DNA from: Chrysogorgia sp. JL179-B06
Taxonomy: Eukaryota > Cnidaria > Anthozoa > Scleralcyonacea > Chrysogorgiidae
Direction: 5' to 3'
Assembly: GCA_035772405.1 (NCBI GenBank)
Contig: JAYKKM010000250.1
Span: 1,742,001 to 1,806,000, forward strand
DNA: 64,000 bases
This document shows positions 45,391 through 55,425 of the stretch, piece after piece (position 1 is the first letter of the stretch; each line of letters starts with the position of its first letter). Position numbers and translations under genes: made by a program. A model generated the notes under the pieces. That model was given only the letters and a program-made list of their open reading frames with translations, did not search any database and was not told the origin of the DNA.

Positions 45391-45673
45391 TGTAAACCTC
45401 GTTATGTTAAACGCTTCTTATTTGATATTGTATTAGTCATGCCTTTGATTTGTTAGTTCTTCATGATATATAGTTAGAAAGAAGAAAGAAAGAAGTCACG
45501 CCAGTACCGGTCAGCGGTACCTTTGTAAGGACATGCGCCGTGAACTCTCTCTCGCATCGGCCATCTTGTTTGGCCTAGTCTAGTTACTTGTTGCTATTCC
45601 AAGACTTCATTAAAGCCATTTATCATTCACCGAAACGTGTGTTGGATCGTCTCGTTCATTCCCTGGCGCCGGA
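45391..45673 (+). repeat. LTR-like segment followed by a PBS-like TGGCGCCGG
   Basis: Directly after the integrase stop. About 65 bp (45,497-45,562, CCAGTACCGGTCAGCGGTAC and onward) recurs in complement at 39,695-39,755. Sequence TGGCGCCGGA at 45,664-45,673 looks like a tRNA primer-binding site, which normally follows a 5' LTR. An LTR between an integrase and a PBS would imply tandem element copies or a rearrangement. Confidence 0.5.
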
Positions 45674-45995
45674 TATTTTGTTGTTCAGTAATAAGATTTG
45701 GCTTTGAAAGGTTTTCTTGAGACGATTCAGAGGTTGTAATATTACCTCAGAATATTTTGCCAATAAAAGTGTCTAGACCGAGTACTTGAAAAACCGGTCT
45801 AGTCCGATTTCGAGGCCTTTGAATGACTTCTCAAAATCAATTAGTGTAATCCCTAAGTGGATTATTAATGATAAATGTAATCCCTAAGTGAATTATTAAT
45901 GATACATGGCTGATTTAATTTGGTGCAAAAAATTTATGTCTTCAGTTATTTGAATAACAGCATGCTAGCGTTTTCATTGCGGCCTAACTTTCGGT
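45674..45995. other. No gene seen
   Basis: Contains a short direct duplication around GTAATCCCTAAGTG (45,848 and 45,879). Leads into the Crypton-like ATG. Confidence 0.4.
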
Positions 45996-48287
45996 ATGGT
46001 GGACGACGAAGACTTTCAGCCTTTGTGCAAACGCTTTCGATGTGCTAGGACTGCACAGGAAGAACAGCTGTTAGATAAAGCCATACCGATATCAACTCGC
46101 TATAAAAACAACTGGGCTGTTAGCTTATTTAATGAGTGGAAACAGTCAAGAAAGAACAAGTCGGCAGCTTTAGAAGCAACAAGTCTGAAAGAAGTTGACA
46201 TTAATAATGTCCAGGATCTTGAGTCTGAGTTAGTGAAGCTGACGCCTGCATCGCTGAATTTCTGGATTGGGAAATTCATTCAAGAAGTGAGGGAGAAAAA
46301 GGGTCAACGATATCCAGGCAAAACACTATCAAATCGTGGCCGGGTTGAAGCGACATTTAGAAGCACAAGGCAGAACGGACGTAAACATGCTACAGAGAAG
46401 CAACAGCAGGTATTTTAACAGTGTGATATCTCAATAGAAAATGGCTATAGTTTATTTTGGTTGTTGTTTGTTTGGTTTTAAATGTAGGTTTGGAGGTTTA
46501 CGAAGACTGCTCGATGCAGAGATGAAGGACGTACAATCTGAAGGCATTACAAATACAGTCGAAATATCTTGTATATAATAATTATATATATAATAATTAT
46601 TTCTTATATATCTATTAAGGTGATCGCCGTGCCGGAATTGATGAAGACGCCATGCGAAAAAAGAATGCCAGGCAGTAAAAAAAGGAATGCCAGGCATACA
46701 TTGTATTTTTACAATGGAAAATTATTTGGGCTTAGGGCTAGTGAGCATAGATTGCTTAGGCTTAAACATTTTGAAATCGGCGAATATTTCATCAAATATA
46801 CTGAGAACGTTTGTAAAACCTATCATCATAATAATAATAATAGAAGGTTTAATAAACTACTTTCGCACCAATAAGGTGAATTACAGTAATTTTACATTTC
46901 CAATATATCAAACAATATAAATACAATAAATGAGGGCAGTATAACATTCAACAATATAATACAATAAATTTATATCAACCTATTAGTTAGATACACTTAT
47001 GGAAGATATCAGCATAACAAATACTGTTAGGAGCTAAACCGACGAAAGCTTAGGAAAAAAAACTATTTTTAAAACGGTCGGTTCTGCACTTGAAAAGAGA
47101 ATAACTTTTAGCATTGCGCAAAATTCGACCATGCGACTTGGCTCTAGTTGGTGGAAGTAGATGGTTTAGGCGCGAGGACGGATTTGCAATCTTTCTCAGC
47201 GTCCTTTCACAAAGAGCATTTCTACGTATATCCAGGCAAGGTAAAAAAGTTGCAGCAAGAGCGGAAGCATAAGAGAGGTGTGGGTAAAGGATTCTTAAAG
47301 CTCGTTTCTGAATTCTCTCAAGCTTATCAGACAAATACAGGGGGATACAAGTGCTCCAAACAGGACAGCAATATTCCAATATTGAACGAATAAGGGAAAT
47401 ATAGATCATTGAAAGATCGCAAGGAAGAACACCTGAATTTCGGAGAGTACGGATGATATGAAGATGTTAATATCATCCACGTACATCCAGTGACGAGATT
47501 TAAGTGGGAAATTACTTGCTAAGTCATTAACCATAATGAGAAACAAAATAGGACCTAGTTTAGTTCCCTGTGGTACCCCAGCAGTCACAGCCGCAGTATC
47601 AGATATGACCTTACCTAGTTTGACCGATTGTATTCGATCTGAGAGGAAGCTACATATCCAAGGAATGAGCGATCTACGAACTCCCAGGTCAATGAGCTTA
47701 CAGATAATGATACTGTGATGAATCCGATCGAAGGCTTTACTAAAGTCAAGGAAACATATCTGGAGATAATGCCCGGGATGATCTAAATTCTGAAGCCAAT
47801 TATGTAACATATCTGGCAAGCAATAGGTGGTCGAACTACCTTTAAGACAGCCAAACTGCTGAGGGTCGATTTTATTCCCAACGTCTGAAATAATCCAGCT
47901 TACTGCAAAATCATCCAGAATCTTAGAGATACATGAAGTTAAAGACACTGGTCGAAGGTCCTCCTCAGCTGACACTGGATGGACCTTAGGTATGGGGATA
48001 ATCTCAGACTTTTTCCACTCAGAAGGAAACATACCAGAAGAGAGGTATTAAAAATATGTGTGATAGGTTCAGCAAGCTCGTACGCGAATTATTTAAGAAT
48101 ACGAGCTGGAACATTGTCAGGCCCAGATTCCTTATGGGGATTCAGTTGCTTTAGTAGGGTACACACCTCATATGGCTGGATAGTAGGAAGGGGGTCGAAA
48201 GCTGGTAAGAAGGCAGGTAATGAGTGCAGGTCAAGTGGAGAAATATCTGCATTAACAGAAACAAAAAAATTGTTAAGTTCAGTAGCT

Positions 48288-48554
48288 ACAATCTTAGACA
48301 AAACTGTTGAGACACTTTATAATTTTTATGTTTTTCGCCCCCCTCACCCCAAATCATTGTTGCAGGACCCAGAAAATTTTGTTTTCAAAGACAGAAATAT
48401 CTGCGTAAAAACCCAAAACAAGATAAAACAACATTGATTTGGGGAGAGGGGGATACTTGGTATCTGGAAGGAATTTTCCTGTCATTACATGCGAGATATG
48501 GCATTGTAACTGTCATTTAGGTAATTTGTCTCAACAAGTTTTGTCTAAGATTGT
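48288..48554. mobile_element. MITE with ACAATCTTAGACAAAAC termini
   Basis: The left end (ACAATCTTAGACAAAACTG) and right end (GTTTTGTCTAAGATTGT, ending 48,554) are inverted repeats; inner blocks CCCAAATCATTGTTG and CAACATTGATTTGGG also pair. A TA overlaps the left end (48,287-48,288), hinting at mariner-type insertion, but the right flank is TC. Its first 79 bp recur at 52,420-52,496. Confidence 0.7.
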
Positions 48555-49019
48555 CTATGTATCAGTCTTAATAATGTTTTGTTGAAACTTTTTGTAGGAC
48601 GTTGTTAAGTCAAAGGGGTTGCTAAAATAGATATAGGGGGTTGCGTGAAACGATGTTGGGGGTGACTGACTCAGTTCGCGCGTGTGACGCCCCCCGGGGG
48701 GGAGTTGGTTGGGTGAAATATGAATTAATTAATGTTTAGTTTGTCTAATGTAATGTTACTCACAACAATTAATGGATAATAAAATGAAATGCTTTTTTGG
48801 TCGTTTTCCCTCAATTTCATTGTTTAATTTACTTTGACGGTCAGGGGGGGGTCTCACTTTTTAGATAAAAAAACTTAATTTGGTACACATACGTTCGTTC
48901 ATACCGAGTGTTGGTTGCATATGGAGGCTGCATAATGGCTATTATCTTCCTTGGCTTAAGAAAGATTTTGTAAACGGGGTTTTGGGGATAGTTGCTGCCA
49001 TTTTTCGTGAGTTTCAGCT

Positions 49020-50093
49020 ATGGTTTTCACCAGAAAAATTAATCCAGAGATACGCGCATATATTAAGTACAAGAAGGACTCTCCAGTTAAAGATTTAATG
49101 AAGGAAACTGGAGTTTCTCGTGCGCAAATTTACAAGATTAAAAAAGAGCCCCTTCGTACTAAATTAATCCCGAATAAGTTAAAAGGACGTGGTGGTTGTC
49201 CCGAGAAGCTGACTGGTCGTGACAAGAGAGCTTTACTACGCCAAATTAAGGTCTTGCAGAGAGAAGATGGCAACTGGACAGTAAAGAGGTTAATGGATAA
49301 AATTAACCTTCATCATGTCTCAGTGAGGACAGTCACTCGCTTTCTTCATACAAATGGGTACAAGTACCTGCAAGCACGCAAGAAAGGCCTCGTTAGTGAT
49401 AAGGATAAGTCCAAACGACTCAAGTTTGCCAGAGAGATGATAAAGAACTACCGTGAAGTGTTTGGACCAAAGACATTGCGTTTTACCTCGACGGCGTGAG
49501 CTTTGCTTACAAAAAGAATCCCAAAGATCAAGCCAAAGTGCCGACTGGACGGGTGTGGCGAAAGGCAAATGAAGGTCTCACAACAGGATGCACTGCCAAA
49601 GGCCAAAAGTGTGGTACGGGTGGGAAGACTGAAGGTGATTGTTGCCATTTCTCATGGAAAAGGAGTCATTTGCTGCAAGGGTTATGAGAAGATGAGCGGC
49701 GATTTTTTTGCATCCTTTGTTGAAAAGAATTTCAACGAATTGATGGAAAAGTCGGGAAAACGATCTCGTTTGTGGCTTCAGGATGGGGACCCCTCCCAGA
49801 ACAGTGCAGCTGTCAAAAGAGTTACCTTATTGCTTCACTGCCCATTGCTGGCCATACCACCACAAAGTCCAGATATTAACCCAATTGAGAACTTATTTCA
49901 CCTGGTTCGGAAAAAGCTCGGCGAGGATGCCTTGGCAAAGGACATCTGCAGTGAGAGTATGGGAGAATTCAAACAGCGCATCACGGAAACTTTTACGAGC
50001 ATTCCCCAGGAAACAGTTAATAAAACAATTTCTTCAATGTCTTCAAGGGTAAAGGAAGTAATTCGTGTGAAAGGGGAACGCCTAAAATATTAG
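49020..50093 (+). pseudogene. Tc1/mariner (IS630-type) transposase, two frameshifts
   Basis: ATG 49,020 opens VFTRKINPEIRAYIKYKKD with helix-turn-helix segments (VKDLMKETGVSRAQIYKIKK; NWTVKRLMDKINLHHVSVRT). A frameshift near 49,485 gives FYLDGVSFAYK (first catalytic D); a second near 49,630 returns to the original frame with VAISHGKGVICCKGYE, LWLQDGDPSQNS (second D) and SPDINPIENLF (E). Counting from the first D of QDGD, 34 residues separate D and E, a DD34E arrangement. All catalytic residues are present, so only the indels inactivate it. It faces the Rep gene tail to tail. Confidence 0.8.
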
Positions 50094-50311
50094 GTGCAGT
50101 CCTTTCCTTCAACGAAATTTTTGAACTGAAGACTCATATATGCTAGCGTAACTTGAAATTAAATTACAAAACATGTTGATATTTTTAACAAGCAGTTAAC
50201 AAACGTTTGACTTGATTAATCAGATACCCACATCAACCAGCTTCAGAAGTTCTACTTTGATTGTTTAAATGTTCTCTCAGTTAATGGGACTTAAACGTAA
50301 TACTGTAGGTC

Positions 50312-50525
50312 AGCAACAGGTAACCAACAGGTAACCAACCAAAAGATACATTTTCCTGTAAAAAAAACATTGTTTATAACAGGTAACCACTGATTTCATA
50401 AAAAGAAAAAGAAAGAAATTCCTTTTTAGTAAAAATGTTGGTTACCTGTGGTTACCAGTTGTAAATAGTGGTTTTCTATGGGGAAATTTAAGATTTTGTT
50501 GGTTACGTGTTGGTTACGTGTTTAT
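50312..50525. promoter_or_regulatory. Symmetric array of 11-bp iteron-like repeats
   Basis: AGGTAACCAAC is repeated head to tail at 50,318-50,328 and 50,329-50,339, with a related AGGTAACCAC at 50,381. On the other arm the complement GTTGGTTACCT lies at 50,437-50,447, GTGGTTACC at 50,448-50,456, and GTTGGTTACGT twice at 50,498-50,508 and 50,509-50,519. The outer pairs and the 50,381/50,448 pair share one dyad centre near 50,418. The two ~95-bp arms align as an imperfect inverted repeat. It lies between the 3' ends of the transposase and Rep genes. Could be a Rep-binding origin or simply a foldback MITE. Confidence 0.55.
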
Positions 50526-50917
50526 AGACACAAGGAATTGCATGACATGTCATATTTTCTCTTAATATAAGAAAACAATTCACTACGTCCACGGGATTAT
50601 GTTGTCTTTGGAAAAAGGCTCTTGTTTTCTATCCATCATTAATGGTTTTAAAATTGTACCTTCATGACAAAAGTTGCGAGGCAACATTTACATTGCAGTC
50701 AAACTGTTGAACCAAATTATTTTGTGATTCTTCTCGAGATTAAACAGAAATGTTTAATCATAACCCAAAATAGGTTTTCTCATTTGGTGAAAATTTATTT
50801 CTCTCATTAAACAAAACTCTTATAAACAAACACAATCTGTATGGAAGTTCTTAAATTATAGTCTGTTTGCACAACAACACTATGTTGTATAGTTCTTTGA
50901 ACCACAATAACCACCTA

Positions 50918-52163
50918 AATATCTGAGCCAACCATAACCAGTTCAGAAAAACAACGATTGCACGCAGGCATTTCCATTTGTGAACTCTGTGGGATTTGGT
51001 AAAAGAAGGAAAACACCTTCCACCTTACGGCCATCATTTCAGTTTCCTTCTCGTCAAAGACACCACGCTTACCAACGAAAACAATGGGCGCTTTACTTGT
51101 TGCAAAAATTGGGGTATCTCTTTCAAAAACGATGTCCTTGGGAAAATGCGTTTTGGGAGCTGGAAGATGCACAGTTTGCCCTTCCAACAAAAGAAGCATT
51201 TCCTTCCATGCCAAAATCTCAGGGGACATAGCTGGTCGTTGCAGGGTTGGTGAATGTTTGGAATAGTTGGTTAAGCAGATTCAACAAAAAGGTCTTGCCA
51301 CAATTGGCAGGGCCAACTATCATGAGATTACGGTACTTGCCTCTTCCTTTCTCTAGAAGATCCCGAATAGCTGCTGCAAACACATAAGCGTTTTTGTTGT
51401 TGTTGTTGCTCAACACTTCTTTTGCACTTTTAATCCACAGCATGTTACAACTGTCAGCACAATTCTCTTGTAAGGCCTTTCCTACGACGGACATTCTCGA
51501 CACGTTATGTCTTTCTAAAATCTCTGGGGACATCTCTATTTTCCAAGCTGTGTCAATTAAATAATTAAACTTCTTTGGTGCTTGGTTGTAAATGAATTGG
51601 TCTAGGTCTGCCTTCCCTTCAGCATCCTGCTGTTTGACTAGAACCATTAGTTCAACGTCACTCTTGATCCACACTAGTTGATTCGGTTTCAGCATCGTCT
51701 CGCTTCTCTTTGGAAGATCTGCGCCAAGTTGCAATTGCTACCGCAGTTCTTGAGCAGAGGCTGATTTCAAATCGGGATGTCCCTTACTATGCACTGCTTC
51801 CTCATCCGTCTTTGTCACATATTTATATGCGGTATAGTAATCATTGTAGTTATCACTAAAATGAACTGAGATACCATGATGGTCCATTAGATATTGCTTG
51901 GACTTTAGCCACCTTCGATTGCCATCAAATTTCATAGACATGTGGTAATGAAAACCATGCTCTTTGTGCGGTTCTTTACTGCAAGCCCAATGTAGAAGTT
52001 TGCACTTTGTCTCGCCAACGTCAAATGAATCAACAACAGCTGAAGCAAAAGATTCCCTTGTTGAAAACTTCTCGCCGTTCGCTTGGCTGTAAGTTATCAA
52101 ATAGCATTTCCTGACTGCTCTTCTTGGTAGCTCCGACGACAGTTCAGGTTCGGCAGAAGCCAT
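50918..52163 (-). pseudogene. Rep-like protein: HUH endonuclease plus SF3 helicase
   Basis: ATG 52,163. Residues 21-27 (YLITYSQ) fit Rep motif I, residues 70-79 (GFHYHMSMKF) hold the HUH metal site (H72, H74), and residues 115-118 (YVTK) the catalytic YxxK. An in-frame TAG at 51,738-51,740 separates this from the helicase part in the same frame, with Walker A GPANCGKT at about 51,314-51,291. Near 51,225 the frame shifts and the Walker B stretch is missing; the last part has LLLLEGQTVHLP and motif C-like DTPIFATSKAPI. HUH plus SF3 is the layout of CRESS-DNA virus and parvovirus replication proteins; this may be a captured viral gene or a transposon-borne Rep. Defective as it stands. Confidence 0.8.
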
Positions 52164-52419
52164 TACGACGATCTCGTATTATTACGACAGAGAATTTGTT
52201 GTTTACCCACTTCTTACAATTTACTGTGAACGAGCGTAATTTATCAATTTTCTCCACCCCCCCTTATCTTAAATAAATCTCCCCCCCCGTAATTGACCAT
52301 AAGAGTCGAAACAAAATGTGAAAGTTCTTACCACAGCACCCCATTACACAAACTGCAAAAATCATACACCAAAGTAATTTATGCTGTTTAAAGTTGATTG
52401 CTTATTTTTCACGAGTCAG
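52164..52419. other. Upstream region of the Rep-like gene
   Basis: Rich in C-runs (CCACCCCCCC, TCTCCCCCCCC). In complement it has GGTCAATTACGGGGGGGG, which loosely resembles GACGGTCAGGGGGGGG at 48,837-48,850 upstream of the transposase; this could be a decayed terminal repeat of a composite element. Confidence 0.3.
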
Positions 52420-52496
52420 ACAATCTTAGACAAAACTGTTGAGACACTATAATTTTTATGTTTTTCGCCCCCCTCACCCCAAATCATTGTTGCAGG
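52420..52496 (+). repeat. Second copy of the MITE left 77 bp
   Basis: Matches 48,288-48,366 in the same orientation, differing only by a 2-bp deletion (CACTTTATAA against CACTATAA). It ends at GTTGCAGG, the same point where the first copy continues into its MITE body. Confidence 0.85.
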
Positions 52497-53311
52497 TTTG
52501 GAGGTTTGGATGAACTTTCGGTGAACGATTCAACTGGCTGTTTCACTTCTTCTCTCACCTATACCATAAACCAATTTTCCCCTTTGAAGTCTGTTAAATT
52601 ACATAGGACTGACAAGCCCTGGATATTGCTTGCTATATAAAAACTGATTTTGAAGCGTCAGAGAGCCTTTCATGCCGGGGACCTAGTCATATGGCGTCAC
52701 TACAGAAATAAGGTTAAAGGTGCAATAGCTAAGAGTAAGAAGTTGTTTTACTCGGAAAAGGTAAGGATTGTCGTAAATGGTGGAAACTGGTTAATAAAAA
52801 AAAGCGTAAGGTGATAACACATATTTGCCATAAAGCGAAAGAGGAGCATGATGTGTTTAGTCAATATGTATAAAATGTATTTTGAGCTTGTCGATAAATT
52901 GAGCGTGAGGGATACCGGGTTCTATTTCAACCGTTTGAAGACAAATTACGTTATAAAAATGTCGTAGTGGCTGTTCATACTTTGGCCAAAATAGTACCAA
53001 ACCTTTGTGAAGCTATTGGCGTTGAAAAGAAAACTAGTCATAGTTTGCGTGTAACGTGTGCTACAAAACTCTTTCAAGAGGGTGTAGAAGAAAAGTTGAT
53101 TCGGAGTCGCACTGGCCATATTTCTAGTGCACTTTTTGACCCAGCTGAACAAGGATTAGATAATAATAAAAATAAGAGTACGCCGTTAATTACTGGTGCG
53201 AAAGAATTAACTGAGTTTGCAATGGGTGAAAGCTTTGCGTATCAACCAATAAATATAAGTGGGGCTTGCAATGTAACTATTCATAATTACTATAAAACCT
53301 GTAATTCGTAA

Positions 53312-53569
53312 GGGTTGTGTGTGAACGTATGTAATGATTAATGAATTTAAACAGGCGTGTTAAAATGCATTGAAATCACTTGTTTTTCATGCTCGATTAG
53401 TTCTTGACGTCATATTCGCAGCACCGGACTGGAAATATTATTTCTTGTCCTTGGACTGGAAAAAATATTTCTAGTCCTCTAGTCCTCTGCCCAGTACTTT
53501 ACTGGCATTTCTAGTTTCATCACGTGGTTCAATTTAGAAGATCTGATTGAATAATTTCCTCATGAATTA
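53312..53569. other. No gene seen
   Basis: Contains internally repeated CTTGTCCTTGGACTGGAAA / CTAGTCCTCTAGTCCTC motifs. Confidence 0.4.
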
Positions 53570-55425
53570 TTAATGAGTTTGAGAAATATCTATGACGTCT
53601 TCAGTAGTGTCATGTTCTAATTGCTTCTGCTTACGCATGGCTCGAGTTACCACACATGCAGGATATAAATCAGAAATTTCTCGCTCAATAGGATCAGGAA
53701 TTTGATTAACGCACGGTTTATCAATCACAATAGCGTAGAGTCTGGCTGTTATTAATATCTCAAAAAGCGGACAAACAAACGAAATTTGACTCACAAATGA
53801 TTGCAAATGAGCTATTTATTTTGTTATGGCCGCAATAATTATGGGTAAAAGCGGACAAACATCGGTACTGACGTCATCTCGACGGAGCGCTATTGGGTTA
53901 ACGACTACCTTCTCGCCTGCAAGGTCATTGCCGAGAAGTAGTTGAATTCCCTCAAATGGTAAACTCGTAATTCCCAAGAGGACTGGTACCAGACACCAAG
54001 TCTGATGACAAATTGTGTAATTGCTGAGAACTAAAGCCATCAGAATTATTATTATTAACAATATTTATCCAGGGAGCCTACTCGCCAAAGCGATTTTCAG
54101 TAGGGCCCTGTTACATAAACATGTCAAAACTATGGTTTATAAATAATTACAAGTAAAAAATACAATAAAAAATACTACCTAAATATTAAAATATAGAATA
54201 AGTGTCATACTAGATATAAATTAAATATTAAAGTCATTATAGTTTAGTTTTAAAAATGTTTAAAGTTTGGGAGTCTCTTGTGCTCTCTGGTAAAAGATTC
54301 CATTCAACTGAGGCTTGACACATAAATCTTTGCTTGCCCCAATTGGTTCTCACTTTAGGAAGATGTATATTATTCTTCCCTCTAGTATCATAGTTATGAA
54401 GGGTACTGTTCCGTCTAACATTAACATCATAGTTAATTTCATTATTTAAATATTTATACATTGTAATAATACGGTGAAGCCGTCTACGCGTGGTGAGGAA
54501 TTGCCAATTGAGGAGATTAAGAGCTTCACTCGCAGAGCAATGCTTTGGTTTATCCAAAATAACCTTCGCAGCTCTGTTCTGAAGAACTTGCAGATTTGTC
54601 ATCAAAATATCATTATTATCTCCCCAGATTATATCAGCATAGTCAAACAAAGGGGCAATCAAATACGTGTATAGAGTTTGTGTTGTTTCCAGTGGTAAAA
54701 GATGCTTAACCCTCTGCAGTACTCCAATCCTCTGGCTAATCTTTTTAGTAATTTCGTGAACATGATCGGCCCAGGTTAAATGCTGATGTATAACAACGCC
54801 CTAAGTATTTAAAATACTCCACCTTTTCCAGTTGAACTTCATTTACACAGATAGTCAGATCTTGAATATTTTACTGCTCTTTGCTGATTGAATATTATAC
54901 TGCTCTAATCAGAACATTCTTACCAGAGTACGACTCCTGGGAGAATGGTAAAGTATCTGCGAACAAAAGAGATTGGGAGGGCCCAGTATCTCTTAAAATT
55001 TTAATAGGAACTGTTTTTGACAGATGACTTGGAAATGATACAAAACATTATGAATAAATGGTTTAAAGACTTCCATAATAGGTTCAAAAGAGGACTTGAC
55101 CTCACTGTTAAGAGAGGAAGTGGCTTAATGACAGATGTGTCTTGCACATTGTCACCCATGGACTGTTTTGAAGTACAACCATTGGGTTTTACTTCACCTT
55201 GCTCTTGTTGTTTCCTTTCAATTTGTAACAATCTGATATTAAATTACCATTCTTTTTACAATAACTACAAACTATGTTATTGAAACGAGAGTTTGAAGGC
55301 TTTCCTTGAGAAGATGGTTTGGGTTTTTTACCGTCAGGATTAAAGGTGCCGTCAAGTCCGTTCTGCGCATGTGCGTTATTCCGATTTGTGAGGGCCCTGT
55401 GACATAAACAATTCTGTGTTGTCAA
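53570..55425 (-). mobile_element. Ty3/gypsy gag-protease fragment, split by a LINE
   Basis: On the minus strand from 55,425: a zinc-knuckle-like CSYCKKNGNLISDCYKL (histidine replaced by asparagine), then protease VPIKILRDTGPSQSLLFADT with the D-T-G site at about 55,000. After the nested LINE (54,046-54,907) the protease resumes with LPFEGIQLLLGNDLAGEK, then YPACVVTRAMRKQKQ at 53,640. Removing the LINE and one 7-bp duplication joins the protease frame. RT, RNase H and integrase are absent. Confidence 0.75.
54046..54907 (-). mobile_element. 5'-truncated LINE in the gypsy protease
   Basis: Minus-strand frame: APLFDYADIIWGDNNDIL, RRLHRIITMYKYLNNEINYD and QASVEWNLLPESTRDS, the C-terminal end of a CR1/jockey-like RT protein, with an upstream shifted part (VEYFKYLG). 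The 3' end at 54,046 is (AAT)n-like. ATCAGAA at 54,039-54,045 and 54,908-54,914 is the target duplication. Confidence 0.85.

Larger units (their letters stand above)
46829..52800 (-). mobile_element. L2-like LINE with 5' inversion (twin priming), itself invaded
   Basis: The 3' part lies on the minus strand (48,287 to 46,829): NNFFVSVNADISPLD, RPVSLTSCISKILDDFAVSW, LDFSKAFDRIHHS, AGVPQGTKLGPILFLIMVND, MYVDDINIF and FKCRTDRFKNSFF, ending in a (TTA)n tail at about 46,829-46,845. About 80 residues are deleted near 47,440. The part that should precede it (SLTYTINQFSPLKSVKLHR, RQRAFHAGDLVIWRHYRNK) lies at 52,497-52,800 on the plus strand. A 5' segment in inverted orientation is the signature of twin priming. 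The junction is occupied by the 48,288-52,496 block. Confidence 0.7.
45996..53311 (+). pseudogene. Crypton-type tyrosine recombinase gene, split by insertions
   Basis: ATG 45,996 encodes ISTRYKNNWAVSLFNEWKQS and LTPASLNFWIGKFIQEVREK. A frameshift near 46,318 continues as YQIVAGLKRHLEAQGRTDVN. A later block (46,487 onward, after an AG) gives FGGLRRLLDAEMKDVQSEGI, then TLYFYNGKLFGLRASEHRLL holding the first catalytic arginine. The protein breaks at about 46,829 and resumes at about 52,801 with ITHICHKAKEEHDV, then TSHSLRVTCATKLFQEGVEE and IRSRTGH (H-x-x-R and G-H blocks). The nucleophile tyrosine expected shortly after (ALF-x-Y) appears as proline. Similar to the Crypton-derived DUF3504 domains. 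Inactive. Confidence 0.7.

Noticed and set aside
48288..52496. 77-79 bp direct repeats as LTRs of a retroelement
   Set aside because: The left copy is the end of a complete foldback MITE, and the enclosed genes are a transposase and a Rep, not gag-pol.
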